The notes: a model not told the origin generated them from the letters alone. A stretch of 64,000 nt of DNA from Hyphomonas sp. (GCF_016125515.1 NZ_WGLO01000002.1:124001-188000), one strand, 5' to 3'. Positions 1-9,655 are shown, counted from the first letter of the stretch. Translations and numbers: made by a program.

Positions 1-304
1 ACAGCTTGCCGAGCGCCTGGCTGAGGGCGCCTTCCGCCTTCGACATATCGCCGGCCGTGTTGGCCGCCTGGGCCGCGTTGCGCGCCGCGATCACCTGCTG
101 GAAGGTTTCCTGCTCGTGGGCGGCGTAGCCCTTGACGGTCTCGACGAGGTTCGGGATCAGGTTCTGGCGCTGCTTCAGCTGCACGTCGACATCGGCAAAG
201 GCCTGATTGACCCGCTGCCGTTTCATGACGAGGCCGTTGTAGATGAGGATGATGAGGCCGATGACGGCAACAATCACCGCTAGAACGATAAGCACTGAAT
301 TCAT
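1..304 (-). CDS. lemA: LemA family protein (N-terminal part)
   Basis: The reverse strand reads from an ATG at 304 into the left edge of the window; 101 codons are visible and the C-terminus is missing. A hydrophobic N-terminal segment (about residues 3-21) is followed by the family hallmark QRQNLIPNLVETVKGYA near residues 44-60 and an alanine/glutamine-rich helix. LemA proteins are membrane-anchored helical-bundle proteins with the bulk outside the cytoplasm; their biochemical role is unsettled. It is divergent from the membrane protein at 452, with about 150 bp between them holding the promoters. Identification is firm; function is not. Confidence 0.9.
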   Translation of the reverse strand, partial: MNSVLIVLAVIVAVIGLIILIYNGLVMKRQRVNQAFADVDVQLKQRQNLIPNLVETVKGYAAHEQETFQQVIAARNAAQAANTAGDMSKAEGALSQALGKL

Positions 305-451
305 GGGGCGCCCCTTCGGAAGACCTTGTTGTCCAAGGCCTAACCGCCAAGGCGTTGCGGTGCAAGGAAATCTCCCCTCAAATGGCGGCATGGAACCGGA
401 CCTGAACCCGGTCTCGCCACCCCTGCTCTGTCCGCCGCGCCCGCGTTGCCG

Positions 452-1657
452 ATGCTGACCGGCGCCCTCGTCCTGCTGTCGACCGTGGCGTGCCTCGTTG
501 CGCTCGCCCGGCCGAAACTGCGCCGCGCACCGGGCTGGCGAGCGACCGTGACACCGCTCGCTTCGATCATCGGCAGCGGGTTTCTGGTGCTGGGTCCGAT
601 CCTGAACGCATCCTACGGAAAGTATGCGCCTCTGGTGATGGTCGCGCTCTGCGCTGCCGCCTATGCCTTCGGCTCAGCGATCCGGTTCAACATCACCAAT
701 ATTGAAGACCGCCCTGTGCGGTCCGCGCTGGAACAATCCATCGAGCGGGTCGCCTCCGGCATGCTGGCCTTCGCCTACTGCATATCGGTGGCCTATTACC
801 TGAACCTGTTCGGCGCGTTCGGTGTGAAAATGACGCCGCTCAACGACCCGGTCTACGGCAAGGCGCTGACCAGTGCGGTCCTGCTGCTGATCCTGGCGGT
901 CGGTTGGCTGCACGGCTTTGCCGCGATGGAGCGGATGGAACAGTTCACCGTCAGCCTCAAGCTCGGCATCATCGCGGGGCTTCTGGTCGGGCTGGTGGTG
1001 TATTTCGCGAAACAGACGGCTGCAGACGAGTTGATGGTGCTGGCGCCGAGTTCCACCGGATGGGCGGGCATCACGCTCGCCTTTGGCCTGATCGTCACCG
1101 TGCAAGGCTTCGAGACATCACGCTATCTCGGCGACGAATACGATGCCGGGCTGCGCGTGCGTTCGATGCGCCTGTCGCAATGGATCGCAACCGGCATCTA
1201 CCTCGCCTACGCCCTGCTGCTCACCTACGCCTTTGACGCCAGCGGCATACCGCTGACCGAAACGGCGATTGTCGATCTGCTGCGTGTCGTCACGATCGTT
1301 CTGCCAATGCTCTTGGTCATTGCGGCACTCGCGGCGCAGTTCAGCGCGGCGGTGGCTGATACGAGCGGTGCGGGCGGCCTGGTGGCGGAACTGTCGAAAG
1401 GTCACATCCCGGCCCGGATGGCTTATCTGGGACTGGTCGTGATCGGTCTTGCGCTGACCTGGTTCGTGCATATCTTCGAGATCATCAACTACGCCTCCAA
1501 GGCCTTCGCGCTGTACTACGCCCTGCAGTGCGCCATCGCGGCACTCGGCTGTTTCAAGGAAACAAACCAACCCTGGCGCGGCGGATTCTATGCCGGTTGC
1601 AGCGGTCTGGCGCTAGCCGTCGTGGCCTTCGGAAAGGCCGTCGAAGGCAGCGGCTGA
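452..1657 (+). CDS. Polytopic inner-membrane protein, distant APC-type permease
   Basis: A protein of about 401 residues with ten or eleven hydrophobic segments and short polar loops, so an integral inner-membrane protein. The segment around residues 36-52 (PLASIIGSGFLVLGPIL) resembles the first helix of amino acid-polyamine-organocation permeases, where the broken GSG helix binds substrate; beyond this I cannot name a family or substrate. I use the ATG at 452; a TTG at 446 is equally possible because neither has a clear ribosome binding site. It is divergent from lemA and precedes the sirtuin gene by about 50 bp. Confidence 0.75.
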   Translation: MLTGALVLLSTVACLVALARPKLRRAPGWRATVTPLASIIGSGFLVLGPILNASYGKYAPLVMVALCAAAYAFGSAIRFNITNIEDRPVRSALEQSIERVASGMLAFAYCISVAYYLNLFGAFGVKMTPLNDPVYGKALTSAVLLLILAVGWLHGFAAMERMEQFTVSLKLGIIAGLLVGLVVYFAKQTAADELMVLAPSSTGWAGITLAFGLIVTVQGFETSRYLGDEYDAGLRVRSMRLSQWIATGIYLAYALLLTYAFDASGIPLTETAIVDLLRVVTIVLPMLLVIAALAAQFSAAVADTSGAGGLVAELSKGHIPARMAYLGLVVIGLALTWFVHIFEIINYASKAFALYYALQCAIAALGCFKETNQPWRGGFYAGCSGLALAVVAFGKAVEGSG

Positions 1658-1705
1658 CCGCATGTACCGCTAGCCCTTTTTGCCGGAGGCGATAGTCTGT
1701 GCGTC

Positions 1706-2449
1706 ATGACTGACGCCGACGCCCTCGCCCACATGGTCCGCAGCGCTTACCGTGTCGCCGTGTTCACCGGCGCAGGGATCTCGACCGAATCCGGCATCCC
1801 CGATTTCCGCTCGCCGGGCGGAGTTTGGTCGAAGATGCAGCCGATCATGTTCCAGGATTTTGTGGCCTCCCGGGACAAGCGCCGCGAAGCCTGGACGCGC
1901 GTCTTCAATAAGACGGCCGGCTGGACCGGAGCCAAGCCGAATGCCGGCCATTTCGCCGTGGCCGAGATGGTGAAGGCCGGCAAGGTTGCCGCCGTGATCA
2001 CCCAGAACGTTGATAACCTTCACCAGGATTCCGGCGTGCCGGAAAAGCAGGTGATCGAAGTGCACGGCAATGCCACCTATGCGAAATGCCTGAATTGCGG
2101 AAAGCGCTACGAACTCGAAAGCCTGCGCCACCGCTGGGAAGCCGACGAGGACATCACCTGCATTTTCTGCACGGGCCTGATCAAGACCGCGACCATCTCC
2201 TTCGGCCAACCGATGCCGGAAACCGAAATGGAGCGTGCCAGTGAAGAGGCCGTGTTGTCAGACCTCTTCCTCGTGCTCGGCTCATCCCTCGTGGTCTATC
2301 CTGCCGCAGGCCTGCCGGTCACCGCAAAACGCGCCGGCTCGGCGCTGGTCATCATCAACCGCGAACCGACGGATCTCGATCCGTATGCAGACCTTGTTCT
2401 GAACACCGAGATCGGACCGCTGATGACAGACGTTGTGGCGCGGCTTTAG
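1706..2449 (+). CDS. cobB: SIR2-family NAD-dependent protein deacylase (sirtuin)
   Basis: 247 residues, the usual length of a bacterial class III/U sirtuin. Visible motifs are the NAD-binding GAGIS (22-26), TQNVDNLH (99-106), the catalytic His120 in EVHGN, and a structural zinc site formed by Cys128/Cys131 and Cys152/Cys155. The family removes acetyl or longer acyl groups from lysine, consuming NAD and giving nicotinamide and O-acyl-ADP-ribose; acetyl-CoA synthetase is a classic target. The C-terminal VLGSSLVVYPAAGLP motif is also typical. The gene ends convergently, overlapping the last bases of the ABM-domain gene by 4 bp. Nothing around it suggests a defence sirtuin. Confidence 0.93.
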   Translation: MTDADALAHMVRSAYRVAVFTGAGISTESGIPDFRSPGGVWSKMQPIMFQDFVASRDKRREAWTRVFNKTAGWTGAKPNAGHFAVAEMVKAGKVAAVITQNVDNLHQDSGVPEKQVIEVHGNATYAKCLNCGKRYELESLRHRWEADEDITCIFCTGLIKTATISFGQPMPETEMERASEEAVLSDLFLVLGSSLVVYPAAGLPVTAKRAGSALVIINREPTDLDPYADLVLNTEIGPLMTDVVARL

Positions 2450-2748
2450 ACTTGGCGTGCATTTGCACCGTCATAGGCGGTGAACTTCCGCTCGATCAGC
2501 CCCAGCGACCGCGCGGCTTGCCGCCATGGCTCGATGTGCGCGGCCTTCAGGTGCGCCATCAGGTTCGCCTCGTCGGGCCATTCCTCGGAAAACCGGATCA
2601 GGCCGGGAACGAACAGGTCTTCAGCGACATCATAGGATATGCAGCCATCCCGCGCCTGGGTTGCCTCAACGAGGGCCTTCAGGTGCGGACGGACCGAGGG
2701 GAGGTTCTCGGGCGGAAACCGGAGATATCCAACAACGATCACGCTCAC
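2446..2748 (-). CDS. Antibiotic biosynthesis monooxygenase (ABM) domain protein
   Basis: A 100-residue single-domain protein with the ferredoxin-like ABM fold pattern: an N-terminal strand (VIVVGYLRF), a helix over residues 16-33, the strand with GCISYDV, then IRFSEEW and the AHL...H helix typical of YgiN-like proteins. Members are small dimeric cofactor-free monooxygenases or quinol oxidases, and many have no known substrate. Translation starts at GTG 2748, only 7 bp after the parC stop, so it probably shares the parC transcript. Its stop overlaps the convergent sirtuin gene by 4 bp. Confidence 0.8.
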   Translation of the reverse strand: MSVIVVGYLRFPPENLPSVRPHLKALVEATQARDGCISYDVAEDLFVPGLIRFSEEWPDEANLMAHLKAAHIEPWRQAARSLGLIERKFTAYDGANARQV

Positions 2749-2755
2749 GGTCAGC

Positions 2756-4993
2756 CTACCCCGTAAACGTGCCCGTGCGCGGAAAGCCTTTCGGCACGAC
2801 CTTGCCGGCCTGGGCGCGCAGGCCGCGCCAGCTCTTCCATTCGTCGAAGGCGCGATGACGCCCGCCGGTCATCACGATCAGGCCGTCGCGCTTGTCGAAG
2901 GTGATCAGGTCGGCAAGTTCGGCCTTGCCGCTGTAGGATTGCAGCTTGTTGCCCTTGCCGCGCGACATTTCCGGCAGGTCCTTCAGAGGGAAGATCAGCA
3001 TCTTCCGGTTCGTGCCAACGACCGCGATCATGTCGCCCTGCACTGGCGCGCAGACGAGCAATTCGCCCTCGCCCGTGTTGACGACCTGTTTGCCCGCCTT
3101 GCGGTTTGATTCCAGCTCCGCCTCGGAGATCACGAAGCCATAGCCCGTGCTCGACGCCATCACACGCTTGCGCTCGGGCTCCAGCTTGAACATCGCGACG
3201 ATGGCGACATTGTCCTCCAGCTCGATCGACAGCCGGATCGGCTCGCCATTGCCGCGCCCACCCGGGAGTTTCTCCGCCCACAGGATGAACGCGCGCCCAT
3301 CCGACGACATGAAGACGAGCCGGTCGGTCGTCATCACTTCTTCCATGAAGGCCGGGCCGTCACCTTCCTTGAACTTGATCGAATCTGCGTCGATGCCGTG
3401 ACCCTTCATGCCGCGGATCCAGCCCTGCTGGGACAGAAAAACCGTCACGGGCTCTTTCGGCCGCGAGGCCTCCAGCGCAGCGGCAAGATCGACATCCGGC
3501 GCAGCCTCGAACGTGGCGCGGCGCTTGCCGAGCGGCGTACCCGGATCAAATTCGTCTCGGGCAGCCTTCAGGTCCTTCGACACGCGCGACCATTGCTTGC
3601 GCGGCGACGCCAGCAGCGCGACGATTTCCTCGCGCTCTTCCAGCAGCTTCTTGTGCTCGCCTCGGATTTCCATTTCCTCAAGCCTGCGCAGCGCGCGCAG
3701 GCGAAGGTTGAGGATCGCTTCGGCTTGGATATCGGTCAGCTTGAAACGCTTCATCAGGACGGGCTTGGGCTCGTCCTCGGTACGGATGATGCGGATCACC
3801 TCATCGATATTGAGGAAGGCGATCAGGTAGCCGTCCAGCAGGTGGAGTCGCTTCTCGATCTTGTCGAGGCGGAACTCCGAACGGCGCACCAGCACCTCAC
3901 GGCGGTGATCCAGATAAGCCTGCAGCACGCCCTTCAGGCCCATCACCTGCGGCGCGCCCTTGTGCAGCACGTTCATGTTCAGGCTGAAGCGCGTTTCAAG
4001 ATCGCAGACCTTGAAGAGGCTCTCCATCAGCACATCGGCTTCCACCGTCTTGGCGCGCGGCACCAGCACAAGGCGGACATCCTCGGCAGACTCGTCGCGC
4101 ACGTCTTCCAGCAGCGGAACCTTCTTGGCTTCCAGCAGCTCCGACAGTTTCTCCAGGAGGCGCGACTTCTGCACCTGATAGGGAATCTCGGTCACGATGA
4201 TCTGGTAGGTGCCCCGGCCCGTATCCTCGACATGCCAACGCGCCCGCATGCGGAAACTGCCGCGTCCGGTCTCGTAAGCCTCCAGCATCGCGGCGCGTTC
4301 CTCGACGATCACGCCGCCGGTTGGAAAGTCCGGACCCTGAACGAACTCCATCAGTTCTTCGGTCGTCGCCTTCGGCTTCTCGATCAGAAGGCGCGCCGCG
4401 TCGATCACTTCAGCCACATTGTGCGGCGGGATCGAGGTCGCCATGCCGACCGCGATACCGGTCGCGCCGTTCGCCAGCAGGTTCGGGAAGCCGGCCGGGA
4501 GCACGACGGGCTCCTCGTCATTCTCAGCATAGTTGGCGCGGAAATCGACGGCGTTCTCGTCGAGGCCTTCCATAAGCAGCTCGGCGCCGCGCGTCATCCG
4601 CGCTTCGGTGTAGCGATAGGCGGCCGGGCTGTCGCCGTCGATGTTGCCGAAGTTGCCCTGGCCATCGACCAGCGGGTAGCGGACGTTGAAATCCTGCGCC
4701 AGGCGCACCAGCGTGTCGTAGATCGAGCTGTCGCCATGCGGGTGATAGTTACCCATCACATCGCCGACGATCTTGGCGCATTTGCGATAGCCGCCATCGG
4801 GGTCCAGCTTCAGCACCCGCATGCCATAGAGGATACGCCGCTGCACCGGCTTCAGGCCGTCGCGCACATCCGGCAGGGCCCGCGCGGTGATCGTGGAAAG
4901 CGCATAGGCGAGATAACGCTTCGACAGCGCCTCGCTCATGGTTTCGTTGATAATCCGCTCCTCAGGCGGGGGCGAGGATCCGCGCTTTACCAT
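2756..4993 (-). CDS. parC: DNA topoisomerase IV subunit A
   Basis: About 745 residues. ParC pairs with ParE to decatenate daughter chromosomes. The N-terminal breakage-reunion domain has [17 protein letters not shown], the quinolone-determining loop [10 protein letters not shown] and the active-site tyrosine in YRYTEARM. The C-terminal blades are shorter than in GyrA, with no canonical GyrA box, which separates it from the gyrase subunit at 60391. I choose the ATG at 4993, preceded by an AAAGAGG ribosome binding site, rather than an upstream in-frame ATG at 5032. The quinolone loop carries the sensitive-type Ser and an acidic residue. It is divergent from the extensin-like gene. Confidence 0.95.
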   Translation of the reverse strand: MVKRGSSPPPEERIINETMSEALSKRYLAYALSTITARALPDVRDGLKPVQRRILYGMRVLKLDPDGGYRKCAKIVGDVMGNYHPHGDSSIYDTLVRLAQDFNVRYPLVDGQGNFGNIDGDSPAAYRYTEARMTRGAELLMEGLDENAVDFRANYAENDEEPVVLPAGFPNLLANGATGIAVGMATSIPPHNVAEVIDAARLLIEKPKATTEELMEFVQGPDFPTGGVIVEERAAMLEAYETGRGSFRMRARWHVEDTGRGTYQIIVTEIPYQVQKSRLLEKLSELLEAKKVPLLEDVRDESAEDVRLVLVPRAKTVEADVLMESLFKVCDLETRFSLNMNVLHKGAPQVMGLKGVLQAYLDHRREVLVRRSEFRLDKIEKRLHLLDGYLIAFLNIDEVIRIIRTEDEPKPVLMKRFKLTDIQAEAILNLRLRALRRLEEMEIRGEHKKLLEEREEIVALLASPRKQWSRVSKDLKAARDEFDPGTPLGKRRATFEAAPDVDLAAALEASRPKEPVTVFLSQQGWIRGMKGHGIDADSIKFKEGDGPAFMEEVMTTDRLVFMSSDGRAFILWAEKLPGGRGNGEPIRLSIELEDNVAIVAMFKLEPERKRVMASSTGYGFVISEAELESNRKAGKQVVNTGEGELLVCAPVQGDMIAVVGTNRKMLIFPLKDLPEMSRGKGNKLQSYSGKAELADLITFDKRDGLIVMTGGRHRAFDEWKSWRGLRAQAGKVVPKGFPRTGTFTG

Positions 4994-5101
4994 TCTGGCC
5001 TCTTTGCAGTTTGTGCCACATTCTTGTGCCACCCGCGGCCGAAACTGGGTTTCGACTCACTTGACACGGCAGGTTAACAGAAAGCGGCGTTTGGTTAACA
5101 A

Positions 5102-5806
5102 ATGAAAAAGCGCCAGCTGCATTTCAGGTACTTTCAGATGTGGACGGCGCTACTGCTGCCCTCGGCGGTGCTGGTGGCGCTGCTGATCTGGCAGGCGCCG
5201 GACCGCCACAACCCGTTTACCCCCATCGACCTGACAGACCGGCCGGGCCCCGCCACACGCCACAAGCTGACCAATGTCCAGCGCCAACCCGAAACCTGTT
5301 TCAAGGCCCTGGACGATGCCGATGTGCTCTACACCCGCCTCGACAACTCACCGGCCGGCGAGACCTGTGGAAAATACGATGCCTTGACCCTCGACCGGTC
5401 GCTTACGCCCTATTCGACCACCCTGAGCATGACCTGCGCCCAGACCGCGACGCTCTACATGTGGGAGCGCCATGTCGCCCGGCCGGCCGCCATCGAGATC
5501 TTCGGCTCGCCCATCGTAGAAATCGAGACCTATGGCAGCTTTTCCTGCCGCAAGATCGCCCGCTCCAACCGCACCTCGGAGCATGCCCGGGCTAATGCCA
5601 TCGACATTTCCGGCTTCGTTCTGGAAAACGGCCGACGCATCATGGTCAAAAGCCACTGGCACAACGGCGGGCCTGAAGGCGCGTTCCTTAAACGGGTGCG
5701 CAACGGCGCCTGCCGCATGTTCTCGGTGACGCTGAGCCCGGACTACAACGCCGACCACGCAGACCATTTCCATTTCGACATGGGCCTCGGACGCGCCTGC
5801 AAATAA
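5102..5806 (+). CDS. Extensin-like family protein, membrane-anchored
   Basis: 234 residues with one N-terminal membrane segment (about 14-30) and an Extensin-like_C domain over the rest. The conserved His/Asp pattern SEHARANAIDISGF, the KSHWH region and the C-terminal DHADHFHFDMG motif are all present, resembling the metal-site layout of D-alanyl-D-alanine peptidase-like LAS proteins; four or more cysteines may form periplasmic disulfides. The domain is common in alphaproteobacteria and presumed to act on the cell wall, but the reaction is not established. It is divergent from parC; the 108-bp gap contains two GTTAAC words near 5073 and 5095. Confidence 0.82.
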   Translation: MKKRQLHFRYFQMWTALLLPSAVLVALLIWQAPDRHNPFTPIDLTDRPGPATRHKLTNVQRQPETCFKALDDADVLYTRLDNSPAGETCGKYDALTLDRSLTPYSTTLSMTCAQTATLYMWERHVARPAAIEIFGSPIVEIETYGSFSCRKIARSNRTSEHARANAIDISGFVLENGRRIMVKSHWHNGGPEGAFLKRVRNGACRMFSVTLSPDYNADHADHFHFDMGLGRACK

Positions 5807-5870
5807 GGCCCGGAATCGAAAGAGGACCGGGCAAAAAGTGCCGCCCGGCCCTCCCGTCCCCGACGCCAGC

Positions 5871-6068
5871 CTAGTTGGCCGGCGCCTTGCAGCGATAACC
5901 CTCACGGGTCACTTCCGCCACATTCCCTTCGCCGCCGCAGACGCGGACGGCGAGTTCAGTATTCTCGGCCACCTTTGAGCCCGGGCCCGAATTGTCCGAG
6001 ACGGCAATGCAGCCGGCCAGCGACAAGGTCATGAGCGCGCCAGCGACAGCGAGCATGGTTTTCTTCAT
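5871..6068 (-). CDS. Small hypothetical lipoprotein
   Basis: A 65-residue product starting at ATG 6068 behind an AAGAAGG ribosome binding site; the longer open frame upstream is not supported. It has a positively charged start, a hydrophobic stretch and the lipobox LAGC with the acylated cysteine at residue 20, so it should be a lipid-anchored envelope protein. The mature part has two further cysteines (CGGEG... and YRCKAP) that could form a disulfide. No family is recognised. It is divergent from the glutathione transferase gene and convergent with the extensin-like gene. Confidence 0.7.
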   Translation of the reverse strand: MKKTMLAVAGALMTLSLAGCIAVSDNSGPGSKVAENTELAVRVCGGEGNVAEVTREGYRCKAPAN

Positions 6069-6212
6069 GGAGTTCAGCCTTCTTGTGTTGATGTGGATCA
6101 ACGCCCCGCTGGCAATTTCAGAAACTCGACCTGAACGCCTGCTGAATGGCGTGCCCTTGCTTGCCGCTTCGGCCTCGCGCACAGTCCGGGCAACAAAAAT
6201 CGGGAGGACGCC

Positions 6213-6824
6213 TTGAAACTCATCACATCCATCGGACCCAATCCGCACGTCGTACGCATGTTCATGGCCGAGCGCGGCATCACGCTGCCACTCGAGGACA
6301 TTGACATCATGAAGGGCGTCAACCGGGAGGGGGGCTACCTGAAGACCAACCCGGCCGGCCAGTCACCCTGCCTCGTTCTGGACGACGGCTCGGTCATCAC
6401 CGAGATCACCGCAATCTGCGAATATCTCGACGAGAAATTCCCGGGCGACAGCCTGATCGGCAAGACCCCTGAAGCGCGCGCCCAGACCCGCCGCTGGGCC
6501 CGCTGGGTAGACCTCAATATCATGGAGCCGCTGGCCAATGGTTTCCGCTATTCCGAAGGCCTGCCGATGTTCCAGCCACGGATGCGTTGCATTCCCGAAG
6601 CCGCCGCCGGCCTGAAGGCCAAGGCCCAGGACGGTCTCGCCTTCCTCGACGCCCAGCTCGCCAGCCGCGCCTTCGTGGCGGGCGACACCTTCACGCTCGC
6701 CGACATCCTGTTGTTCTGCTTCCTCGTTTTCGGCGGGCAGGTCGGCCAGCCGCTGAACCCTGAGCTCAAGAATATCGGGCGTTGGTATGCCGAGGTCTCC
6801 GAACGCGCCAGCGCGAAGGTCTAG
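6213..6824 (+). CDS. Glutathione S-transferase family protein
   Basis: 203 residues with the two-part GST layout: an N-terminal thioredoxin-like domain (LITSIGPNPHVVRMFMAE, then NPAGQSPCLVLDDG and the glutathione-binding ITEITAICEYLDE) and a helical C-terminal domain containing FTLADILLFCFL. The family conjugates or reduces substrates with glutathione in the cytoplasm; the substrate here is unknown. The start is TTG 6213, well placed after a GGGAGG ribosome binding site. The stop overlaps the convergent recO gene by 4 bp. The Ser in TSIGP could be the glutathione-activating residue, which would fit a Beta/Theta-like class; this is inference. Confidence 0.88.
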   Translation: MKLITSIGPNPHVVRMFMAERGITLPLEDIDIMKGVNREGGYLKTNPAGQSPCLVLDDGSVITEITAICEYLDEKFPGDSLIGKTPEARAQTRRWARWVDLNIMEPLANGFRYSEGLPMFQPRMRCIPEAAAGLKAKAQDGLAFLDAQLASRAFVAGDTFTLADILLFCFLVFGGQVGQPLNPELKNIGRWYAEVSERASAKV

Positions 6825-7552
6825 GTTTTCGTCAGCAGCCGGAGCACCAGTCGCGCTCGCTCAGGCGGCATGCCCCGGTGAACCGAAGCGAACAGGCGGT
6901 TCTCGATGAAATGCCCGGTCAGTTTCAGCCCGGCGGCAATGTCGCCGGGCATCACAGCGGCGTCGCTGCGCAATAGGAAATCCGGAATGGCCAGCAACCG
7001 GTCGATGTAATCTTCCGCCTCGGAGCCGCGCACCGCGCGTCCCGTGCGCGGCGATACGTGCGTCAGCCCGTCATTGGCGCCGCTGATCGCGCATTCTTCA
7101 AGGTCGAGCCCGAATCCAAGCGCCGACAGCAATCCCAGCTCCCAGCGCACGTAGAGCGCGGGCCAGATGTCCGGATTGCCAAGCTCATCCAGCAGCAGCG
7201 ACGTTGCCTCGAACAGGTTCGAGCCGGCTGCATCGCCTTCATTGAGACCGGCGCGCAGCAGCGCCGTGATCGACGCCACGGCGGAAAGGGCCGCCGCATC
7301 ATCCAGCAGGCGCGAGGCCCGTTCGCGCCGCGCCTCGGCTACATCGAACCGGCCAAGCTGGTCGTCGAGCCGGCCGGACCAGGAGAGCGCCAGCGTGTTG
7401 CCGGCGTCGTACTGTCCGCGTCGTTTGCGCGAGGCTCCGCCGTAGACGAGGCCGGACCGGCGCCCGCGCCCGGCGGTCAGGACATCGAGGATCAGGCCGC
7501 CTTCGCCGAACCTGCGTCCGCCCAGAACGATGCCGTCATCCGACCAGTTCAC
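6821..7552 (-). CDS. recO: DNA repair protein RecO
   Basis: 243 residues, normal for RecO. It has the N-terminal OB-fold opening (DDGIVLGGRRFGEGGLILDVLT) and a helical C-terminal part with the family DGLTHVSPRTGRAV turn before the last helices. RecO loads RecA on single-stranded DNA coated with SSB, working with RecR in gap repair. Translation starts at GTG 7552, overlapping the era stop by 4 bp (GTGA), so it is coupled to era as the last gene of the rpoZ-to-recO run. The zinc-finger cysteines of some RecO proteins are not seen. It ends convergently with the glutathione transferase gene. Confidence 0.93.
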   Translation of the reverse strand: MNWSDDGIVLGGRRFGEGGLILDVLTAGRGRRSGLVYGGASRKRRGQYDAGNTLALSWSGRLDDQLGRFDVAEARRERASRLLDDAAALSAVASITALLRAGLNEGDAAGSNLFEATSLLLDELGNPDIWPALYVRWELGLLSALGFGLDLEECAISGANDGLTHVSPRTGRAVRGSEAEDYIDRLLAIPDFLLRSDAAVMPGDIAAGLKLTGHFIENRLFASVHRGMPPERARLVLRLLTKT

Positions 7553-8496
7553 ACATCAAATTCCAATCCGAACCCGGAATAATTCTCACGCTTTTCCTGC
7601 CAGCGCTCGTCGACCTTGACGAACAGGAACAGGTGCACCGGACGTTCCAGCATTTCGCTCAGCTCCACACGCGCCTGCCGGCCGATCTCCTTGATCAGGC
7701 TGCCGCCCTTGCCCAGCACCATCGCCTTGTGCCCCTCACGGCCCACGATGATCACCTGCTGTACACGGACGGACCCGTCCTTGCGTTCCTCCCAGCTCTC
7801 GGTCTCGACCGTCAGCTGGTAAGGCAGTTCCTGGTGCAGGCGCAGCATCAGTTTCTCGCGCGTCACCTCGGCCGCCAGAACCCGCATCGGCAGGTCGGCC
7901 ACCTGGTCCGGCGGATAAAGCGCTTCACTTTCCGGCATGCGCTTCGCGATGGCGGCTGCGAGCTTTTCGACACCGTCACCCTTGTCGGCTGAGATCATGA
8001 AGATCTCGTCGTAGACACCTTCGGCATTCAGCGCCGCCATCACGGGCAGCACCCGGTCATGCGGGAAAAGGTCAATCTTGTTCAGCGCCAGGATCGCTCG
8101 CTTGCCGGCATCTTTCAGCTGCTGGATCACCCGGCGGTCATCCTCGATCGAGTGGCGCTGCGCGCCCGTCGTGTGCCCCTCATGCTCGGCAACCCAAGCC
8201 GAGGCGTCGATCAGGTGCACCACGGCGTCGGCGTCATCTGCCCCGCCCCAGGCCGCCTTCACCATCGCCCGGTCCAGCCGCCGCTTGGCAACGAATATGC
8301 CCGGCGTGTCGACGATCACCACCTGCGCCGTGCCCACCTGCGCCACGCCGCGCACGGGAAAGCGCGTCGTCTGCACCTTGTGCGTGACGATGGCGACCTT
8401 CGCCCCGACGAGCCTGTTGGTGAGCGTCGACTTGCCCGCATTGGGCGCGCCGATGATGGCGCAAAAGCCCGCATGCGTTACGATTTGGTCGCTCAT
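7549..8496 (-). CDS. era: GTPase Era, 16S rRNA maturation factor
   Basis: 315 residues. The G domain shows GAPNAGKST (G1), the VQTTRFPVRG switch I, DTPGIF (G3) and NKID (G4). The C-terminal KH domain has VLGKGGSLIKEIGRQARVEL and binds the 3' end of 16S rRNA. Era is an essential cytoplasmic GTPase that couples 30S assembly to growth. It overlaps the upstream rnc stop by 4 bp (ATGA) and the downstream recO start by 4 bp, the usual rnc-era-recO coupling. Confidence 0.97.
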   Translation of the reverse strand: MSDQIVTHAGFCAIIGAPNAGKSTLTNRLVGAKVAIVTHKVQTTRFPVRGVAQVGTAQVVIVDTPGIFVAKRRLDRAMVKAAWGGADDADAVVHLIDASAWVAEHEGHTTGAQRHSIEDDRRVIQQLKDAGKRAILALNKIDLFPHDRVLPVMAALNAEGVYDEIFMISADKGDGVEKLAAAIAKRMPESEALYPPDQVADLPMRVLAAEVTREKLMLRLHQELPYQLTVETESWEERKDGSVRVQQVIIVGREGHKAMVLGKGGSLIKEIGRQARVELSEMLERPVHLFLFVKVDERWQEKRENYSGFGLEFDV

Positions 8497-9248
8497 GTAT
8501 TTCCTCTCAATTGTTCCAGCATCCGCGCGGCGGCCTGTCGTTCGGCGTCGCGCTTGGAAGCGCCTGTCGCTGCCGCATGCCCGTGAGGCGCAATGCGGAC
8601 TTCGACTTCATAGACCGGCGCATGGTCCGGTCCGGACCGGTTCTTCACCACATATTCCGGGAGCGGATAACCCTGCCCCTGCACAAGTTCCTGTAAAAGG
8701 GTCTTCGGATCCTTGGTCTCCGCCGGGCCGGTATTGAATTGCGGCGCCCAACCCTTCTCGACCAGCTTGCGCGCCGCGCCGAGGCCGCCATCCAGATAGA
8801 CTGCGGCAATCACCGCCTCGCAAGCATCGCCCAGCGTCGACTCGCGCTCACGTCCGCCTGCAGCGATCTCATTGTCGGACATCAGCAGGAAACCGTTCAG
8901 ACCCAGATGCCGGAACGCTTCTGCGCACGCGCCCTTCTTCACAAGCCGGTTGAGACGCGGCGCGAGTTCGCCTTCGGTCTCGTTGCGGCGCCGGTCGATC
9001 AGACGCTCTGCGATCAGCAGGTTGAGCACCCGGTCGCCGAGGAATTCGAGGCGCTGGTTCGCATGCAGCAGCGACTCCGCCGCGCTCACAGCGCTCGGAT
9101 GCGTCAGCGCACGCACCAGGAGGCTCTTGTCCTTGAACCGGTAGCCGCACGCTTCTTCGGCGCCCGCCATGGCCTCATCGCCGAGCGCAGGCCGGATAGC
9201 CTTCGCAGCGGCGCGCTGGCGTGTACGTTTCGGGCGCGCGGGGATCAT
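8493..9248 (-). CDS. rnc: Ribonuclease III
   Basis: 251 residues. The endonuclease domain carries the signature [15 protein letters not shown] and the second metal-site motif [17 protein letters not shown]; a C-terminal double-stranded RNA-binding domain runs over roughly the last 70 residues ([17 protein letters not shown] ... [15 protein letters not shown]). It processes rRNA precursors and structured mRNAs. I choose ATG 9248, which overlaps the acpS stop as ATGA, although the conserved fold begins about 26 residues later, where a second ATG lies at 9170. A basic 26-residue leader would be slightly unusual. Confidence 0.95.
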   Translation of the reverse strand: MIPARPKRTRQRAAAKAIRPALGDEAMAGAEEACGYRFKDKSLLVRALTHPSAVSAAESLLHANQRLEFLGDRVLNLLIAERLIDRRRNETEGELAPRLNRLVKKGACAEAFRHLGLNGFLLMSDNEIAAGGRERESTLGDACEAVIAAVYLDGGLGAARKLVEKGWAPQFNTGPAETKDPKTLLQELVQGQGYPLPEYVVKNRSGPDHAPVYEVEVRIAPHGHAAATGASKRDAERQAAARMLEQLRGNT

Positions 9249-9655
9249 GAACCGCCCAGCGGTACGGCTTCGATGATCACATGAGCCTCCGCCCAAGGGT
9301 GATCATCGGTCAGCGTCAGGTGCACGAGCGCCTTGTAGCCGAGCGGTGTGATCCGGGCGAGCCGCGTGGCGGCCCCGCCGGTCAGTTCAAAGCCGGGCTT
9401 GCCGGACGGCAGGTTCACCACGCCGAGATGTTTCCAGTGCACGCCGGCACGCGGCACGCCCGTGCCCAGCGCCTTGGCGCAGGCTTCCTTCGCCGCAAAC
9501 CGCTTCGCATAGGTCTCCGCGACACGCCGCCGGCTGCGGGCCTTGGCAATCTCGTAGGGCGTGAACACGCGTTCCTCGAAGCGCGCGCCGAACCGGTCCA
9601 GCGAACGCTGGATGCGCTCGATATTGCAGAGATCGTTGCCGACACCGATGATCAT
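9245..9655 (-). CDS. acpS: Holo-[acyl-carrier-protein] synthase
   Basis: 136 residues, standard size for AcpS. The magnesium-binding Asp lies in [13 protein letters not shown] and the Glu in [15 protein letters not shown]. The enzyme transfers 4'-phosphopantetheine from CoA to apo-ACP, activating it for fatty acid synthesis. ATG 9655 overlaps the pdxJ stop by 4 bp, and its own stop overlaps rnc. In many alphaproteobacteria lepB (signal peptidase I) sits between acpS and rnc; here the two genes abut directly, with no space for it. Confidence 0.96.
   Translation of the reverse strand: MIIGVGNDLCNIERIQRSLDRFGARFEERVFTPYEIAKARSRRRVAETYAKRFAAKEACAKALGTGVPRAGVHWKHLGVVNLPSGKPGFELTGGAATRLARITPLGYKALVHLTLTDDHPWAEAHVIIEAVPLGGS

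Noticed and set aside
3398-5077. 559-codon forward-strand frame
   Set aside because: Antisense shadow of parC; similar shadows occur over nrdA (16821-18386), the acyl-CoA ligase (24475-26286), tipF (48364-50160) and gyrA (61756-63438).
5065-5101. CtrA site between parC and the extensin-like gene
   Set aside because: Two GTTAAC words exist but the spacing between TTAA motifs is 17 bp rather than 7.
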